Shown here in pieces: positions 15,965 to 25,775 of a DNA stretch of 64,000 bases. This DNA is from Chitinophaga terrae (ex Kim and Jung 2007) (GTDB taxonomy: Bacteria; Bacteroidota; Bacteroidia; Chitinophagales; Chitinophagaceae), in NCBI RefSeq assembly GCF_900107795.1, contig NZ_FNRL01000031.1, positions 1-64,000 on the forward strand. The letters run 5' to 3'. Position numbers and translations under genes: made by a program. The first letter of the stretch is position 1; the number at the start of each line of letters is the position of its first letter. Under the pieces are notes generated by a model, which ran no database searches, was not told the DNA's origin, and saw only the letters and a program-made list of their open reading frames with translations.

Positions 15965-17758
15965 ATGAAGAAACTTACAATATATATAAGCCTTCTGCTA
16001 TTCAGTTGGGGATGTACCCGCGACTTTGCAAGCATGAACAAAGACAGCTCCCAGTTTGGAAGCGCAACGCCTGAAGCCTCTATTCACGCCGCCAACAGGA
16101 ACCTGGTCCTGCAACTGGGAAATATGAACGGAACAAGGTTCTGGGACCTTAGCCACCTGGCCATCGCTGGTACCAGGTACGATGTAACCGACAATGGTTT
16201 CTGGCAGAATATTTACCAGGGCGTTCTCGGCAACCTTACACAGGTAGAACTGAACTACGGCGCCGATTCCATATATCGCAACCGGGTACAGGTAGCCCGT
16301 ATAATGAAAGCATATACTTATTCCATTCTTACAGGCATCTATGGCCCGGTTCCGATGACCCAGGCCAATAATACCGGTTACCTGAGCAATGTGTTGTTTG
16401 ATGATGAGGATGATGTTTACACTTATTCGCTGAATACCCTGAAAGATGCGGCCGGCAATCTCAATCCCTCCAGGGATAAGCTGACCTACGACGCTATCTT
16501 CAGCGGGGATATTAATAAATGGATCAAATTCGCCAACTCGCTGCGGCTGAAGATCGCGCTGAACATCCTGGAAAACCCGAAGCTGAAACAGTTTGCAGAA
16601 GGTCATATCAGGGAAGTGATGCAGAACGAAGGGGCGCTGATGAGCAGCGATGCCGACGCCGCGAAAATGCCTTTTGAAAACGTGTCGGGCAACGAAAATC
16701 CTTACTTCCAGCGATATGTGAAAAGCAATAACTTCTGGCCATACAACGCCAATTCAACGAATGCCGGACCAAAGATGAGCGAGTTTTTAAGTACCTTCTT
16801 CCGTTCTTACCCGGATCCCCGTATGAAGGTATATTACGACTCCGTACCTACCGCCAACCGGGCATTGATCACCGATACGCTGACAAGCCTGAACGACGAC
16901 TCCCTCCGCATAGTTCAATATCCAATAGATTACCTGGGGATGCCTTTGGCCAATACCAAGCTTACAGGATGGAATGCCTTCCTGAATCCCAACCAGGGAG
17001 TAGACCTGGGATCTAACGACCAGAAGGCGTTTTCTGCTGTGACACCAGCTATCATGCAGGTAACAAGGCCTTATGTGATCATGTCGTATGCCGAAGTGTT
17101 GTTCCTGAAAGCGGAAGCAGCCTACCGCGGCTATGGTTCAGGATCTGCGGAGTCGTATTATAACGAGGGCATTGCAGCCAATTTCAGGGCCTGGAATATT
17201 TCGTCGGCCGACCTGGGCAATTATATGAAAGTAGATGGTGTGAAATGGGGAACAGAAGGCAACCCGTTCTGGAACTACCTGCACCTGGTTAAACCGGCTA
17301 TACCTGCCGGTAACCTGAATAAGATATATGCACAACGCTGGCTGAATTACTTTCCTGACGGGGCTTTCGATTGCTGGTGCCTGCAACGCCGCACCCTGGT
17401 GTTTGACCTGCCTCCGCATACGAACCCGGGCGGTTATTCTTCCTATTCTTCTACGCCAACCTATGCCGACATCCCGGGCCGCGGATCTTACCCCACTTCA
17501 GTGCCTACCCTTAATCCGCAAGGTTATAACAGCGGCCTGAAATTGCTCAACGTTACAAGCGGGAATGATTACGATATGTACACCCGTTTGCATTTTGCAG
17601 TAGATGATAAAAGAGAGAGCAAGAAATGGAACGATCGTACCGACGTAGCTTATGATAACACCTATTTGCGTAAAAAATATCCTAACTGGGAAGCCTATGT
17701 AGAAGATTGCAGGAAAACAGGTATCCCGATCAGGCTTTCACAGACCATTAAACCGTAA
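15965..17758 (+). CDS. SusD/RagB-family nutrient-binding lipoprotein
   Basis: A 597-residue surface lipoprotein. The signal ends in F-S-W-G-C, so Cys17 is the likely lipidated residue. SusD features include the early N-K-D-S-S segment, many aromatic residues, a TPR-like helical body (Y-A-E-V-L-F-L-K-A-E-A-A-Y-R-G near 378) and the C-terminal region that caps the SusC barrel. Its position right after SusC, and 3 bases before the glycosidase gene, marks one operon. The glycan is not identifiable from the protein alone; the catalytic neighbour hints at a mannose-type glycan. Confidence 0.95.
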   Translation: MKKLTIYISLLLFSWGCTRDFASMNKDSSQFGSATPEASIHAANRNLVLQLGNMNGTRFWDLSHLAIAGTRYDVTDNGFWQNIYQGVLGNLTQVELNYGADSIYRNRVQVARIMKAYTYSILTGIYGPVPMTQANNTGYLSNVLFDDEDDVYTYSLNTLKDAAGNLNPSRDKLTYDAIFSGDINKWIKFANSLRLKIALNILENPKLKQFAEGHIREVMQNEGALMSSDADAAKMPFENVSGNENPYFQRYVKSNNFWPYNANSTNAGPKMSEFLSTFFRSYPDPRMKVYYDSVPTANRALITDTLTSLNDDSLRIVQYPIDYLGMPLANTKLTGWNAFLNPNQGVDLGSNDQKAFSAVTPAIMQVTRPYVIMSYAEVLFLKAEAAYRGYGSGSAESYYNEGIAANFRAWNISSADLGNYMKVDGVKWGTEGNPFWNYLHLVKPAIPAGNLNKIYAQRWLNYFPDGAFDCWCLQRRTLVFDLPPHTNPGGYSSYSSTPTYADIPGRGSYPTSVPTLNPQGYNSGLKLLNVTSGNDYDMYTRLHFAVDDKRESKKWNDRTDVAYDNTYLRKKYPNWEAYVEDCRKTGIPIRLSQTIKP

Positions 17759-17761
17759 TCG

Positions 17762-18880
17762 ATGAAACGTATCAAAATATTATTTACCATAGTTGCTGCC
17801 ACTGCGTTTATAATTTCCTGTAAGAAAGATCTAACAGGGCCTTCGGCAGATGATAATTTTCTGAACTACCAGATACCTGAGATACCGGTAACAGACGACT
17901 ATAACGTTGGCGCGTTCTATTACACCTTCGGCGGTTTTAACGCCAATGTAAAGGATACGCCGGTAGTAGGCCGTTATAATTATACCAATGGCGTACCCGC
18001 CCAGGCCAATATAATGGCGGCGCATATCAGCCAGGCAAAAAAAGCAGGTATCGATTTCTTTATCTTCAGTATTCGTTCTGCAAATAAAGACGCCGCGAAC
18101 TATCGCTCCGACTCTGCTACAGTCAGGAACTTCCTCAATAACAATGCAGAAGGCCAGCTGAAATTTGCCGTACAATACAACCTGAATACAGGCCAGTTTG
18201 GTTTGAGCCCTACAGCGCCTATTGAAAAGAATCCTGCTAACCTGGAAGCGTTTTTCAGCGATTTTGTCAGGCTTGTTCCTTACCTGAAAGATGATAACAG
18301 CGTAAAAGTGGATGGTAAACCAATGCTGTTTATCCAGAATGCGCAGAACCTGAACTCCGACAGCAGCAAAAAAGTATACGATACCCTCAGGGCAAGGCTG
18401 AAAGCCCAGGGCGTAGATGCCTACATCGTTGGGATGCAGGACCGCTGGACGCCGCCTGCCAGGTACGACCTGCGTTTCAGGGGCGGTACGGTAAATGCGC
18501 TTTATCATAGTTCTTACAGCACCCAGATCAGCAACTGGGACAGGTGGTACCTGTTGCCGCAGGTAATGGATCAGGCCTGGATTTACTCGAAACAGTATTT
18601 CAAGGATAACTTCCAGGCAGAATATATCCCGAATATTTCTCCCGCCTACGATCCGCTTATCACCAATGTGAATAGTACCAATCCAACTTATCCGCGTAGT
18701 GATAGCGGGGCGTTGTACCAGAAATTATGCAATGTAGCCAAGAAGAATGTCAGCAGCCAGCTCAGGATGATATTGATAGATTCATGGAATAACTGGTCGG
18801 AAGGCAGCCAGCTGGAGGCTTCCAAAGCTTATGGAGAGCTTTACCTGAACCTGACCAGGAAACAATTTAAGCGACAGTAA
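17762..18880 (+). CDS. GH99/WbsX-like glycoside hydrolase lipoprotein
   Basis: A 372-residue lipoprotein (lipobox I-I-S-C, Cys20). It has a TIM-barrel pattern with V-G-A-F-Y-Y near 49, A-K-K-A-G-I-D-F-F-I-F near 92 and a C-terminal W-N-N-W-S-E-G-S-Q-L-E (342-352), then Y-G-E-L-Y-L, typical of the GH99-like/WbsX group. Known GH99 enzymes act on alpha-mannosides and carry two Glu residues in an E-x-x-E-G motif. Here the first position is Asn344 and the second is Glu347. It may therefore have an altered mechanism or be a binding protein. It is the last gene of the susCD operon and a terminator follows. Confidence 0.75.
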   Translation: MKRIKILFTIVAATAFIISCKKDLTGPSADDNFLNYQIPEIPVTDDYNVGAFYYTFGGFNANVKDTPVVGRYNYTNGVPAQANIMAAHISQAKKAGIDFFIFSIRSANKDAANYRSDSATVRNFLNNNAEGQLKFAVQYNLNTGQFGLSPTAPIEKNPANLEAFFSDFVRLVPYLKDDNSVKVDGKPMLFIQNAQNLNSDSSKKVYDTLRARLKAQGVDAYIVGMQDRWTPPARYDLRFRGGTVNALYHSSYSTQISNWDRWYLLPQVMDQAWIYSKQYFKDNFQAEYIPNISPAYDPLITNVNSTNPTYPRSDSGALYQKLCNVAKKNVSSQLRMILIDSWNNWSEGSQLEASKAYGELYLNLTRKQFKRQ

Positions 18881-18910
18881 AGTCGCAACTCGTCAAAAGC
18901 AATATATACA

Positions 18911-18936
18911 GGGGCCGTTTTTACGGTCCCTTTTTT
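18911..18936 (+). terminator. intrinsic terminator of the susCD operon
   Basis: GGGGCCGT (18911-18918) pairs with ACGGTCCC (18923-18930, one G-T wobble), followed by TTTTTT. It lies 30 bases after the stop of the GH99-like gene. Confidence 0.85.
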
Positions 18937-19091
18937 ATATGTTGAAAGAGGAAAGAGAATTATTCTCTATGTTATTCAAGTTTGTATAAATTCATTTTAT
19001 TAAATTGGGAAAGCTGTAGCAGGTTTTTCCGATCTGTGCTGCGCATATTGACCCATAAATTCCATAACACATCTATACACTAGAAAACTTT

Positions 19092-20339
19092 ATGTTCCCG
19101 AACCCAAAAACTCTGGTTGTCTTTATATTCACCCTATTGGCCCACGTAGTTGTACGCTCCCAGGACCCGGTTGAAAAGCAGAAAGTGATGATCGATCCCT
19201 TGAATGCAATGGGAGGAGCAGCTTCCAAATATTTTGACGATGTGCAGTTTATTCCTTTACAGACAACCAAAGAGAGCCTGTTTGGAAGAATTGACCAGTT
19301 ATTTGTAACGCCTGAATATTATGTGATCCTGGACAAGGATACGGAAGCAGTGCTGTTTTTCAACAAAGATGGCAGTTTCCACCATAAAGTTAACAGGTTG
19401 AAATTCGACAGGGTATTTAGAACGGGGAGCAACGAAGGGCAGAGGCGGAGTATCATTTCTTCAATCAGTATTGCGGCAACTGGCGACAGGTTTTACGTTA
19501 GATCTGTTTTTGAGCCCAACGTTTTGTATGTTTATTCATTCGACGGTGAAAGGGTAGGGAAGATCATGCTTCCTAGATACACCCAGGATTATTTCCAGCT
19601 AAAGAACGGATATTTCGTTTGCAAGCAACTCCGGCCTTATTCTGAAAAAAGAATAAATGAATTTGTCCCTTTTGATATTTCAATTGTAAAAGATAGTTTG
19701 TCGGCTCCCGGTTTTTACCTGCCTGTCAACTTCCGGAATGCAACGCTGCTTGATGATTTAAGCATGCACATGAATTATTTCAATAGGGGGCCGGTAGATA
19801 GCGTTTGTCTTTACTCTCCAGACTTCAGCTATACTTTATACCAATTAGACGCTGGCGGTATACAAAAGGAAATTGAGATCCTGTTGCCAAAGGATCTGTC
19901 TATTCCCCTGAATTTTGATACTGATAGTATTTATAAAGGGAAGCGCCAGGAATGGCTGAAAGGCAAATCCCTTGTTCACTGCATCTGGGCGGCTTCATTC
20001 GTCAAAAACTACCTGTTGATGGACCTGAGGATGACAAACCCTGCTGCTGTTACTCTTTTATACAGTCCGCAAAGCGGCAGGCTTATTACACTTGATAAAA
20101 TAGCTGCTGATATAAAAACCGCCTATTTGCCGGTTTCAACGGGAAGCAGATCAGAAATGCTGTTCAGCGATCATGAAAATATATATTTCAGTGTTCCCTC
20201 CGTTGCGATGTTTGCTGCGAAGGAAGCCGCCAGGGACAAACATCCCGTTTACCCGGCACTGTTAGAGAATTACTTTAATACACAGGATAGAAAAAGCAAC
20301 CCGGTGTTACTTCAGTTAAGGCCCAAATCTAACCTTTAA
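19092..20339 (+). CDS. 6-bladed beta-propeller protein, exported
   Basis: A 415-residue protein with a signal peptide of about 24 residues (ending V-R-S-Q). The body contains repeated strands of the type V-I-L-D-K-D-T-E-A-V-L-F-F-N-K-D-G-S-F-H-H-K-V, which is the blade pattern of the Bacteroidota 6-bladed beta-propeller family. These proteins are usually periplasmic or surface-exposed and often pair with outer-membrane receptors. The stop codon overlaps the start of the next gene by one base (TAATG), which implies translational coupling with that receptor. Confidence 0.8.
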   Translation: MFPNPKTLVVFIFTLLAHVVVRSQDPVEKQKVMIDPLNAMGGAASKYFDDVQFIPLQTTKESLFGRIDQLFVTPEYYVILDKDTEAVLFFNKDGSFHHKVNRLKFDRVFRTGSNEGQRRSIISSISIAATGDRFYVRSVFEPNVLYVYSFDGERVGKIMLPRYTQDYFQLKNGYFVCKQLRPYSEKRINEFVPFDISIVKDSLSAPGFYLPVNFRNATLLDDLSMHMNYFNRGPVDSVCLYSPDFSYTLYQLDAGGIQKEIEILLPKDLSIPLNFDTDSIYKGKRQEWLKGKSLVHCIWAASFVKNYLLMDLRMTNPAAVTLLYSPQSGRLITLDKIAADIKTAYLPVSTGSRSEMLFSDHENIYFSVPSVAMFAAKEAARDKHPVYPALLENYFNTQDRKSNPVLLQLRPKSNL

Positions 20340-23170
20340 TGCGCAGGTCCCGGTTCTTAATAATTGCTGCTGTTTTGAAGCTGCTGTTCTTTTTACCTGC
20401 AACAGCGCAGAAAAAAGATACCGCCTCAACGGGGAGGTTAGAAGGCGCAGTAAGGGATTCTGTGCACGATTACGATCTTGTTTCCGCTACTGTGGCGCTG
20501 TACCTGGAAAAGGACTCCAGTCTTATTGCTTTCAGGTTAACCGGCAACGAGGGCGAATTCAGCTTTGCTCAACTGCCGGTCGAACAACCATTATACCTGG
20601 CGGTCAGCCATCTTAGCTATATTACACGCTATTTCCCGTTACTGATCTCAAAAGAAAAGCAGGTATTGCAACTGGAAGCAATAAACCTTGTTCAGAAAAA
20701 CAGGGAACTGCCAACCATCGAAATAGCCGCTCCGCCGGTTCAGTTCAATGGCGATACCCTCGAGTTTAATGCATCTGCATTCAAACTGGATAAGGCGGCA
20801 CAGGCGGAAGACCTGTTAAAGATGTTGCCGGGTGTTATTGTATGGAATGATGGAAGTATTACGGTAAACGGAAAGAAGGTATCAAGGGTGCAGGTGAATG
20901 GCAAACCATTTTTCGGAGGCGACACGAAGGTTGCTATCCAGAACCTGCCTAAAAATGCAGTTGATAAAATACAGGTCTATCAGGTTGCCGGTTCTCCGGG
21001 CAGCATACTTGATTCCCTCCTGGAAGTGAATATAAAACTGCGAAAAGGAAAAGGAGTGGGTTATTTCGGAAAGATGGCCGCCGGCGCCGGAACAGATCAG
21101 CATTATGAAGCAGATGCAGGTATGAACTTTTTTTCGGAAAAAAGCCAGCTTTCTCTTGTAGCGGCAGCAAATGATGTAAATAAGGTAGCTAAGGATCTCA
21201 ACACCATACTTCGAAATACTACCTTTAAAGGTGTAGGAACCAGCCTGGAATACCAACCGGAATTGATGGTACAAGGGTTGCATTCCCCTGTCAACGCAGG
21301 CGTTTCATGGCAATACGATTTTACTCCTGACGTGGGGAGTATGAAGATAAACAGGCTTAATCTTAACTACTTCATGGACGATATGCATGAATCGGTATCC
21401 AGGCAATCCAGGTCGGAAATACTCCTGGGCGATGGAGTTGGCAATATCCAGGAAAGCCAGAGCGCCTACAAAAGGCATTCCTCGGATCATTCATTCAGCT
21501 CAAAGTATGAGAAAAACAACCAGCTGTCTTCTTTCTCAACTGCCGTTTCTTTCAACCTGGGAAGCCTGCATAGCAACGGCAACGAAACTACCAGGTCGCT
21601 CGACTATGATAACCTGCCGCAAAGCAAGGATGTTCTTCAATCGACCGACGATTCGAGATACCAGCGACTTAACTGGACCATCGAAGCGGCAGGAAGAAAA
21701 TCAGTATCCAAAAGTCACCTGCGACCGGGAGATTACCAGGTGAAATATTCCCTGACGTTGAGCAATAACGAAGGTGACAGGGCCAGGGAAAGCGAGTTTA
21801 CAGCTTTGAAAGATATGACGCTTTCCAGGCATTTCGACAGGAAATATGAAGAAAAAAGGAAGGGTACTGACCAGTTGCTGGATACCAGGTGGGGGAATTT
21901 TCTTCCATGGATCGTAGGTTCATATAGCCCGCTTGCCAGATTTAACCTGCAAATTGTGAATGTACTGGAACTGAGGCAGGGAAGGGACGATAACAAGGCT
22001 TTCGACCGGTTAAAGTCGTCGGATGATTATTTCCTGAATCCTTTACTGACAGCAGAGCAGCGGAATACGGTCATCAATGAAGCGCCAGGTATCAGTATCA
22101 GCAGAAATTTTATTAAGTCGCTGTACCAGCGTTACCAGAAGAACCTGTTGGCAGAACTCATCCTGCAATACCAGTTCTACAGGCAAAAAAATGAATCGAC
22201 CCAGGAAAGCCAGCGATATGGTCTTAATGCCATAAAGTTTACGCCTATACTGACCATCAATTACCTGAACAATCAATATGGCGCTTTCCAGGATTCATAT
22301 AACTGGACCCTGGAAATAAAACCTGATTACCCAACCTCCGGCCAGATGGCGCCGTTGGTAGACAGTATCAACCAGTATTTCATTTTATTAAGAAATAAGG
22401 CATTAAAACCGGCCGACAGGTATGAATTATCGTTTAATATGCGGCATAATAATATCTCGGGCATCCAACCGTTCAATTATTTTGTCAATTTGAATATTGG
22501 AGCAATTAATAACCCTATAACAGAAGACATCACCACCGATAGCCTCGGCAGACGGACGTTCAGGTACATCAACCTGGGAACTGAAAAGCATGCGCGGATA
22601 GGCGTTAACATGAACAAAGCCTTCAAATTCAACTCCAATCTCCTGGAGCTGCAGCTGAATGCCACTTCAAATTATATAAACAGGCCTAACAGCATAAATG
22701 GATTTGCAAACGCTACCGGTTCTTTGAATAATACTATCAGGCTTGGTATTGCCTATTCTGCGGGACAGTTTATAGCGCTCAACCTTTCTCAACAGTTCTA
22801 TAGCTACCTGGCAGTACAAAAAAATATCAAGGCAGAGGAACTGAGAAGCCGTACCTATTCCACTATTTTAAGCGCCAGTTGCAACACGACTTCCCGGTTT
22901 ACTATCAATACCAACGTTTCCTATAACAATAATTCCGGCTATGGTATTGAGAACTTCATTCTCTGGAATGCCGCAGCTGTTTATCGTTTAACGAAAGCAA
23001 AGGACTGGGAGATAAGACTGTCGGCGTTGGATTTGTTGAGGCAGAACAGGGGCGTGTTTTACGAGGGAAGCAATAATATGCTAACTACAAGTACAGTTAA
23101 TGTACTAAGACAGTATTTTATGCTGTCGTTATCTTATTATCCGAGGAAGTTTGGTCGGAAAACTCAATAA
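20339..23170 (+). CDS. TonB-dependent-receptor-like outer-membrane beta-barrel protein
   Basis: A 943-residue outer-membrane protein. Signal peptide about 1-23 (ends A-T-A-Q), carboxypeptidase-regulatory-like domain about 30-120, plug-like domain about 125-230 with D-L-L-K-M-L-P-G-V and G-K-K-V-S-R-V-Q-V-N-G-K-P-F-F-G-G-D, and a large beta-barrel thereafter. The plug lacks the SusC signature and there is no SusD partner; its partner seems to be the beta-propeller protein encoded just upstream. This matches the outer-membrane beta-barrel family common in Chitinophagaceae; the cargo is unknown. Confidence 0.88.
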   Translation: MRRSRFLIIAAVLKLLFFLPATAQKKDTASTGRLEGAVRDSVHDYDLVSATVALYLEKDSSLIAFRLTGNEGEFSFAQLPVEQPLYLAVSHLSYITRYFPLLISKEKQVLQLEAINLVQKNRELPTIEIAAPPVQFNGDTLEFNASAFKLDKAAQAEDLLKMLPGVIVWNDGSITVNGKKVSRVQVNGKPFFGGDTKVAIQNLPKNAVDKIQVYQVAGSPGSILDSLLEVNIKLRKGKGVGYFGKMAAGAGTDQHYEADAGMNFFSEKSQLSLVAAANDVNKVAKDLNTILRNTTFKGVGTSLEYQPELMVQGLHSPVNAGVSWQYDFTPDVGSMKINRLNLNYFMDDMHESVSRQSRSEILLGDGVGNIQESQSAYKRHSSDHSFSSKYEKNNQLSSFSTAVSFNLGSLHSNGNETTRSLDYDNLPQSKDVLQSTDDSRYQRLNWTIEAAGRKSVSKSHLRPGDYQVKYSLTLSNNEGDRARESEFTALKDMTLSRHFDRKYEEKRKGTDQLLDTRWGNFLPWIVGSYSPLARFNLQIVNVLELRQGRDDNKAFDRLKSSDDYFLNPLLTAEQRNTVINEAPGISISRNFIKSLYQRYQKNLLAELILQYQFYRQKNESTQESQRYGLNAIKFTPILTINYLNNQYGAFQDSYNWTLEIKPDYPTSGQMAPLVDSINQYFILLRNKALKPADRYELSFNMRHNNISGIQPFNYFVNLNIGAINNPITEDITTDSLGRRTFRYINLGTEKHARIGVNMNKAFKFNSNLLELQLNATSNYINRPNSINGFANATGSLNNTIRLGIAYSAGQFIALNLSQQFYSYLAVQKNIKAEELRSRTYSTILSASCNTTSRFTINTNVSYNNNSGYGIENFILWNAAAVYRLTKAKDWEIRLSALDLLRQNRGVFYEGSNNMLTTSTVNVLRQYFMLSLSYYPRKFGRKTQ

Positions 23171-23192
23171 TTGCAGTTTAACCAAATAACAA

Positions 23193-23214
23193 AAGGACGT
23201 CAAAACGTCCCTTC
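23193..23214. terminator. bidirectional hairpin between convergent genes
   Basis: GGACGT (23195-23200) and ACGTCC (23205-23210) form a short stem with a CAAA loop, extended by flanking AA/TT with one bulge. The T-tract is modest on either strand. It sits between the convergent receptor and permease genes. Confidence 0.6.
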
Positions 23215-23270
23215 TGTAATACTGTCATTCATTTTCCATTAGTCCTGATACGTAGGAAGACTAAAGCTCT

Positions 23271-25643
23271 TTATTCTGATTTAATACTCTTTACAGGATC
23301 CAGCATGGAAGCCCTGATCGACTGGTAACTCACCGTAATGACACTGATAACTATCGCCGCTACTCCAGCCAGCACAAATACCAACGGCCCAATACTCACC
23401 CTGTACTGGTATTGGAGCAACCAATTATGCATTACCCAGTAAGCTACAGGGAACGCGATCAGCATAGCGATCATAACCAGTTTAAGGAAATCGATAGACA
23501 GCAACCTGGCAATGCTGCCTGTTGTAGCGCCTAATACCTTCCTGATGCCTATTTCCTTGGTTCGGCGTTCGGCGGTATAGGCAGAAAGACCAAATAATCC
23601 CAGGCAACTGATGATAATGGCTATCAGCGCAAAGATGCGCGACAGCTTCTGCATCAGCATTTCGTTCTGGAACATGCCATTGAACTGTTGGTCTGTAAAG
23701 GTATAAGAGAAGGGGTAGGCAGGATTGTATTTTTTAATCACTGCAGCCACCTTGTCCAGCGACTGGTCTGGAGGTAACTTGGCATTGATACGGGCAAAGA
23801 TGGTATTGGAGCCCGATGGGATGCCGAAGAAGATCACCGGATCAGGTTTGCCAAACATATCCCCGTATACATAGTCTTTTACGAGGCCCGTTATTTCCAA
23901 TCTTAACTTATTGCCATTGCCATCACTCATGTATAGCGATTTACCGATAGGACTGCCACTACCCAGTTGCCTGGCCATGGCTTCATTGATCATTACGTGG
24001 CTGCTGTCGTCGGCATCCCTGGTAAAATCTTTTCCTTCCAACAATGTCATACCGGTAGTGGCCAGGAAATCAGGGCCGATCTGCCGGATAGAAGTGATGG
24101 TTTTTAAGTTGGCAGGTTTGCCGTCCCAGGTTATTTCATCAGTGCTGTTGCCGTCGTACAAGGGGTTGTAATCTGCCAGCGCAGCCTTGTCAACCACTCC
24201 CGTGTTGTATAACTCCTGGCGGATAGCCGGGAAGCTTTTTACCAATCCTTCGTTGATGTCTATTGAAACCAGGTGCGATACATTGAATCCAAGGTCCCTG
24301 GATTTCACATGCTGTATTTGCTGGTATATAATAACCGTAGCAATGATCAGCACAATGGAGATACTAAATTGCGAAACAACCAGTCCGCGGCGGATAAATG
24401 CAGCGCCGCCGGTTTTGATCTTGAACCCTTTCAGGATCAAAACGGGATTGAAATTGCTGAGATATAAAGCAGGGTAGCTGCCTGCCAGCAGGCCGCAAAC
24501 TACTAATAAAGTTAAAATGGCCAGTAAATGAACAGGGTTAAGCAGGTGCAGCGACATGGTTTTTCCTACCAGCGCATTGAATCCTGGCAGTACCAGCAAT
24601 AACAAAAGTATAGCCAGCAGCGTAGCTAAAGCCGCCTGGATGAATGATTCGCCCATAAATTGTTTCACCAGGGCGCCCCTGCCTGCTCCCAACGCTTTCC
24701 GTACCCCGATCTCTTTCGCCCTCTGTTCGCTGTTGGCAGTAGCTAAGTTCATAAAATTGATACAGGCTATCAACAATATAATACCGGCAATGATAAGGAA
24801 CAGGCGAATATAGACAATGCGGCCGCCCGATTGCACGCCGTCTTTGAATGCGTTGCGCAGGCGCCAGTCTTTCATGTTAAGCAGGGCAACAGTAGTGGTG
24901 CTGATATTGGGTTGCGCAGAAATGATCTTATCCAGCTTGCTTTTGATCTGGCCCAGGTCGGCTCCCGGTGCAGTCTGTAAATATGTTTCCAATGAACAGT
25001 TATCCCATTTTTTTAATTTTCCGGGATCTTCGAAGGCATCTGCCAGTGGTGCAAGCCATTCGTACCTGATGGTAGTATTATCCGGAATATCTTTTATCAA
25101 CCCCGTAACTGTGTAGGCTTCGCGGTTTGAAACAACAATCGTTTTACCGACAACGTTAGAAGTTGTTTTGAAGAATTTTGCAGCCGTCTTTTCTGTAACG
25201 ACCAGCGACCGCGGATTGCTGAAAGCCGTAGCAGGAGAACCCTCCAGGAAATGGCATTCAAATATCCTGAAGAAGGAAGTATCTACATACTTCCCACTGC
25301 TGTACATGGGATTATTATTATAGTTGAACAGGGCGGTAGTGGCGCCCTCTGTACTCCTGCAATAGGCAGTAACGCCCGGGATCTCTGCGAGGGCTGCCGG
25401 GCCTACAGGACCGGAGGTAGAAGTATAGGTCCGTATTTCGTTGTTTAATGACCAGTTGAATTTGACAAGTTGGGTATGGTCCCTGTCTTTGTAGTAATTA
25501 TTATAACTAAACTCATCTTCTACCCATAACAAAATCAGCGCAGCACATACAATCCCGATACTCAACCCGAAAATATTCAGGAAGCTATAGGTCTTGTTCT
25601 TTCTGATATTACGCAATGCTGTTTTCAGATAGTTTATAATCAT
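23271..25643 (-). CDS. FtsX/MacB-type ABC transporter permease
   Basis: A 790-residue inner-membrane protein of the double-FtsX type. N-terminal M-I-I-N-Y-L-K-T-A-L-R-N-I-R-K-N-K is the usual start, then one membrane helix and a periplasmic MacB core domain (about 45-240). The first FtsX domain is near 285-405 (A-T-A-N-S-E-Q-R-A-K-E-I-G-V-R-K-A-L-G-A), a second periplasmic domain lies at about 430-660, and the second FtsX domain is near 675-785 (R-R-T-K-E-I-G-I-R-K-V-L-G-A). Such permeases work with a LolD/MacB-type ATPase, but no ATPase gene is adjacent, so it is an orphan here. Confidence 0.93.
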   Translation of the reverse strand: MIINYLKTALRNIRKNKTYSFLNIFGLSIGIVCAALILLWVEDEFSYNNYYKDRDHTQLVKFNWSLNNEIRTYTSTSGPVGPAALAEIPGVTAYCRSTEGATTALFNYNNNPMYSSGKYVDTSFFRIFECHFLEGSPATAFSNPRSLVVTEKTAAKFFKTTSNVVGKTIVVSNREAYTVTGLIKDIPDNTTIRYEWLAPLADAFEDPGKLKKWDNCSLETYLQTAPGADLGQIKSKLDKIISAQPNISTTTVALLNMKDWRLRNAFKDGVQSGGRIVYIRLFLIIAGIILLIACINFMNLATANSEQRAKEIGVRKALGAGRGALVKQFMGESFIQAALATLLAILLLLLVLPGFNALVGKTMSLHLLNPVHLLAILTLLVVCGLLAGSYPALYLSNFNPVLILKGFKIKTGGAAFIRRGLVVSQFSISIVLIIATVIIYQQIQHVKSRDLGFNVSHLVSIDINEGLVKSFPAIRQELYNTGVVDKAALADYNPLYDGNSTDEITWDGKPANLKTITSIRQIGPDFLATTGMTLLEGKDFTRDADDSSHVMINEAMARQLGSGSPIGKSLYMSDGNGNKLRLEITGLVKDYVYGDMFGKPDPVIFFGIPSGSNTIFARINAKLPPDQSLDKVAAVIKKYNPAYPFSYTFTDQQFNGMFQNEMLMQKLSRIFALIAIIISCLGLFGLSAYTAERRTKEIGIRKVLGATTGSIARLLSIDFLKLVMIAMLIAFPVAYWVMHNWLLQYQYRVSIGPLVFVLAGVAAIVISVITVSYQSIRASMLDPVKSIKSE

Positions 25644-25775
25644 AAGGAAGTTGACTTTGCCTGGTTGATGCCAAGAAGGTGCCAGCTTGCGAAAGTACTG
25701 AAAACAGGGCGTTTTACCTGGAAAAGATAAGCGGATCTGTCCAGTTCTGATACAGTAAATGTCCAGAAACGGACA

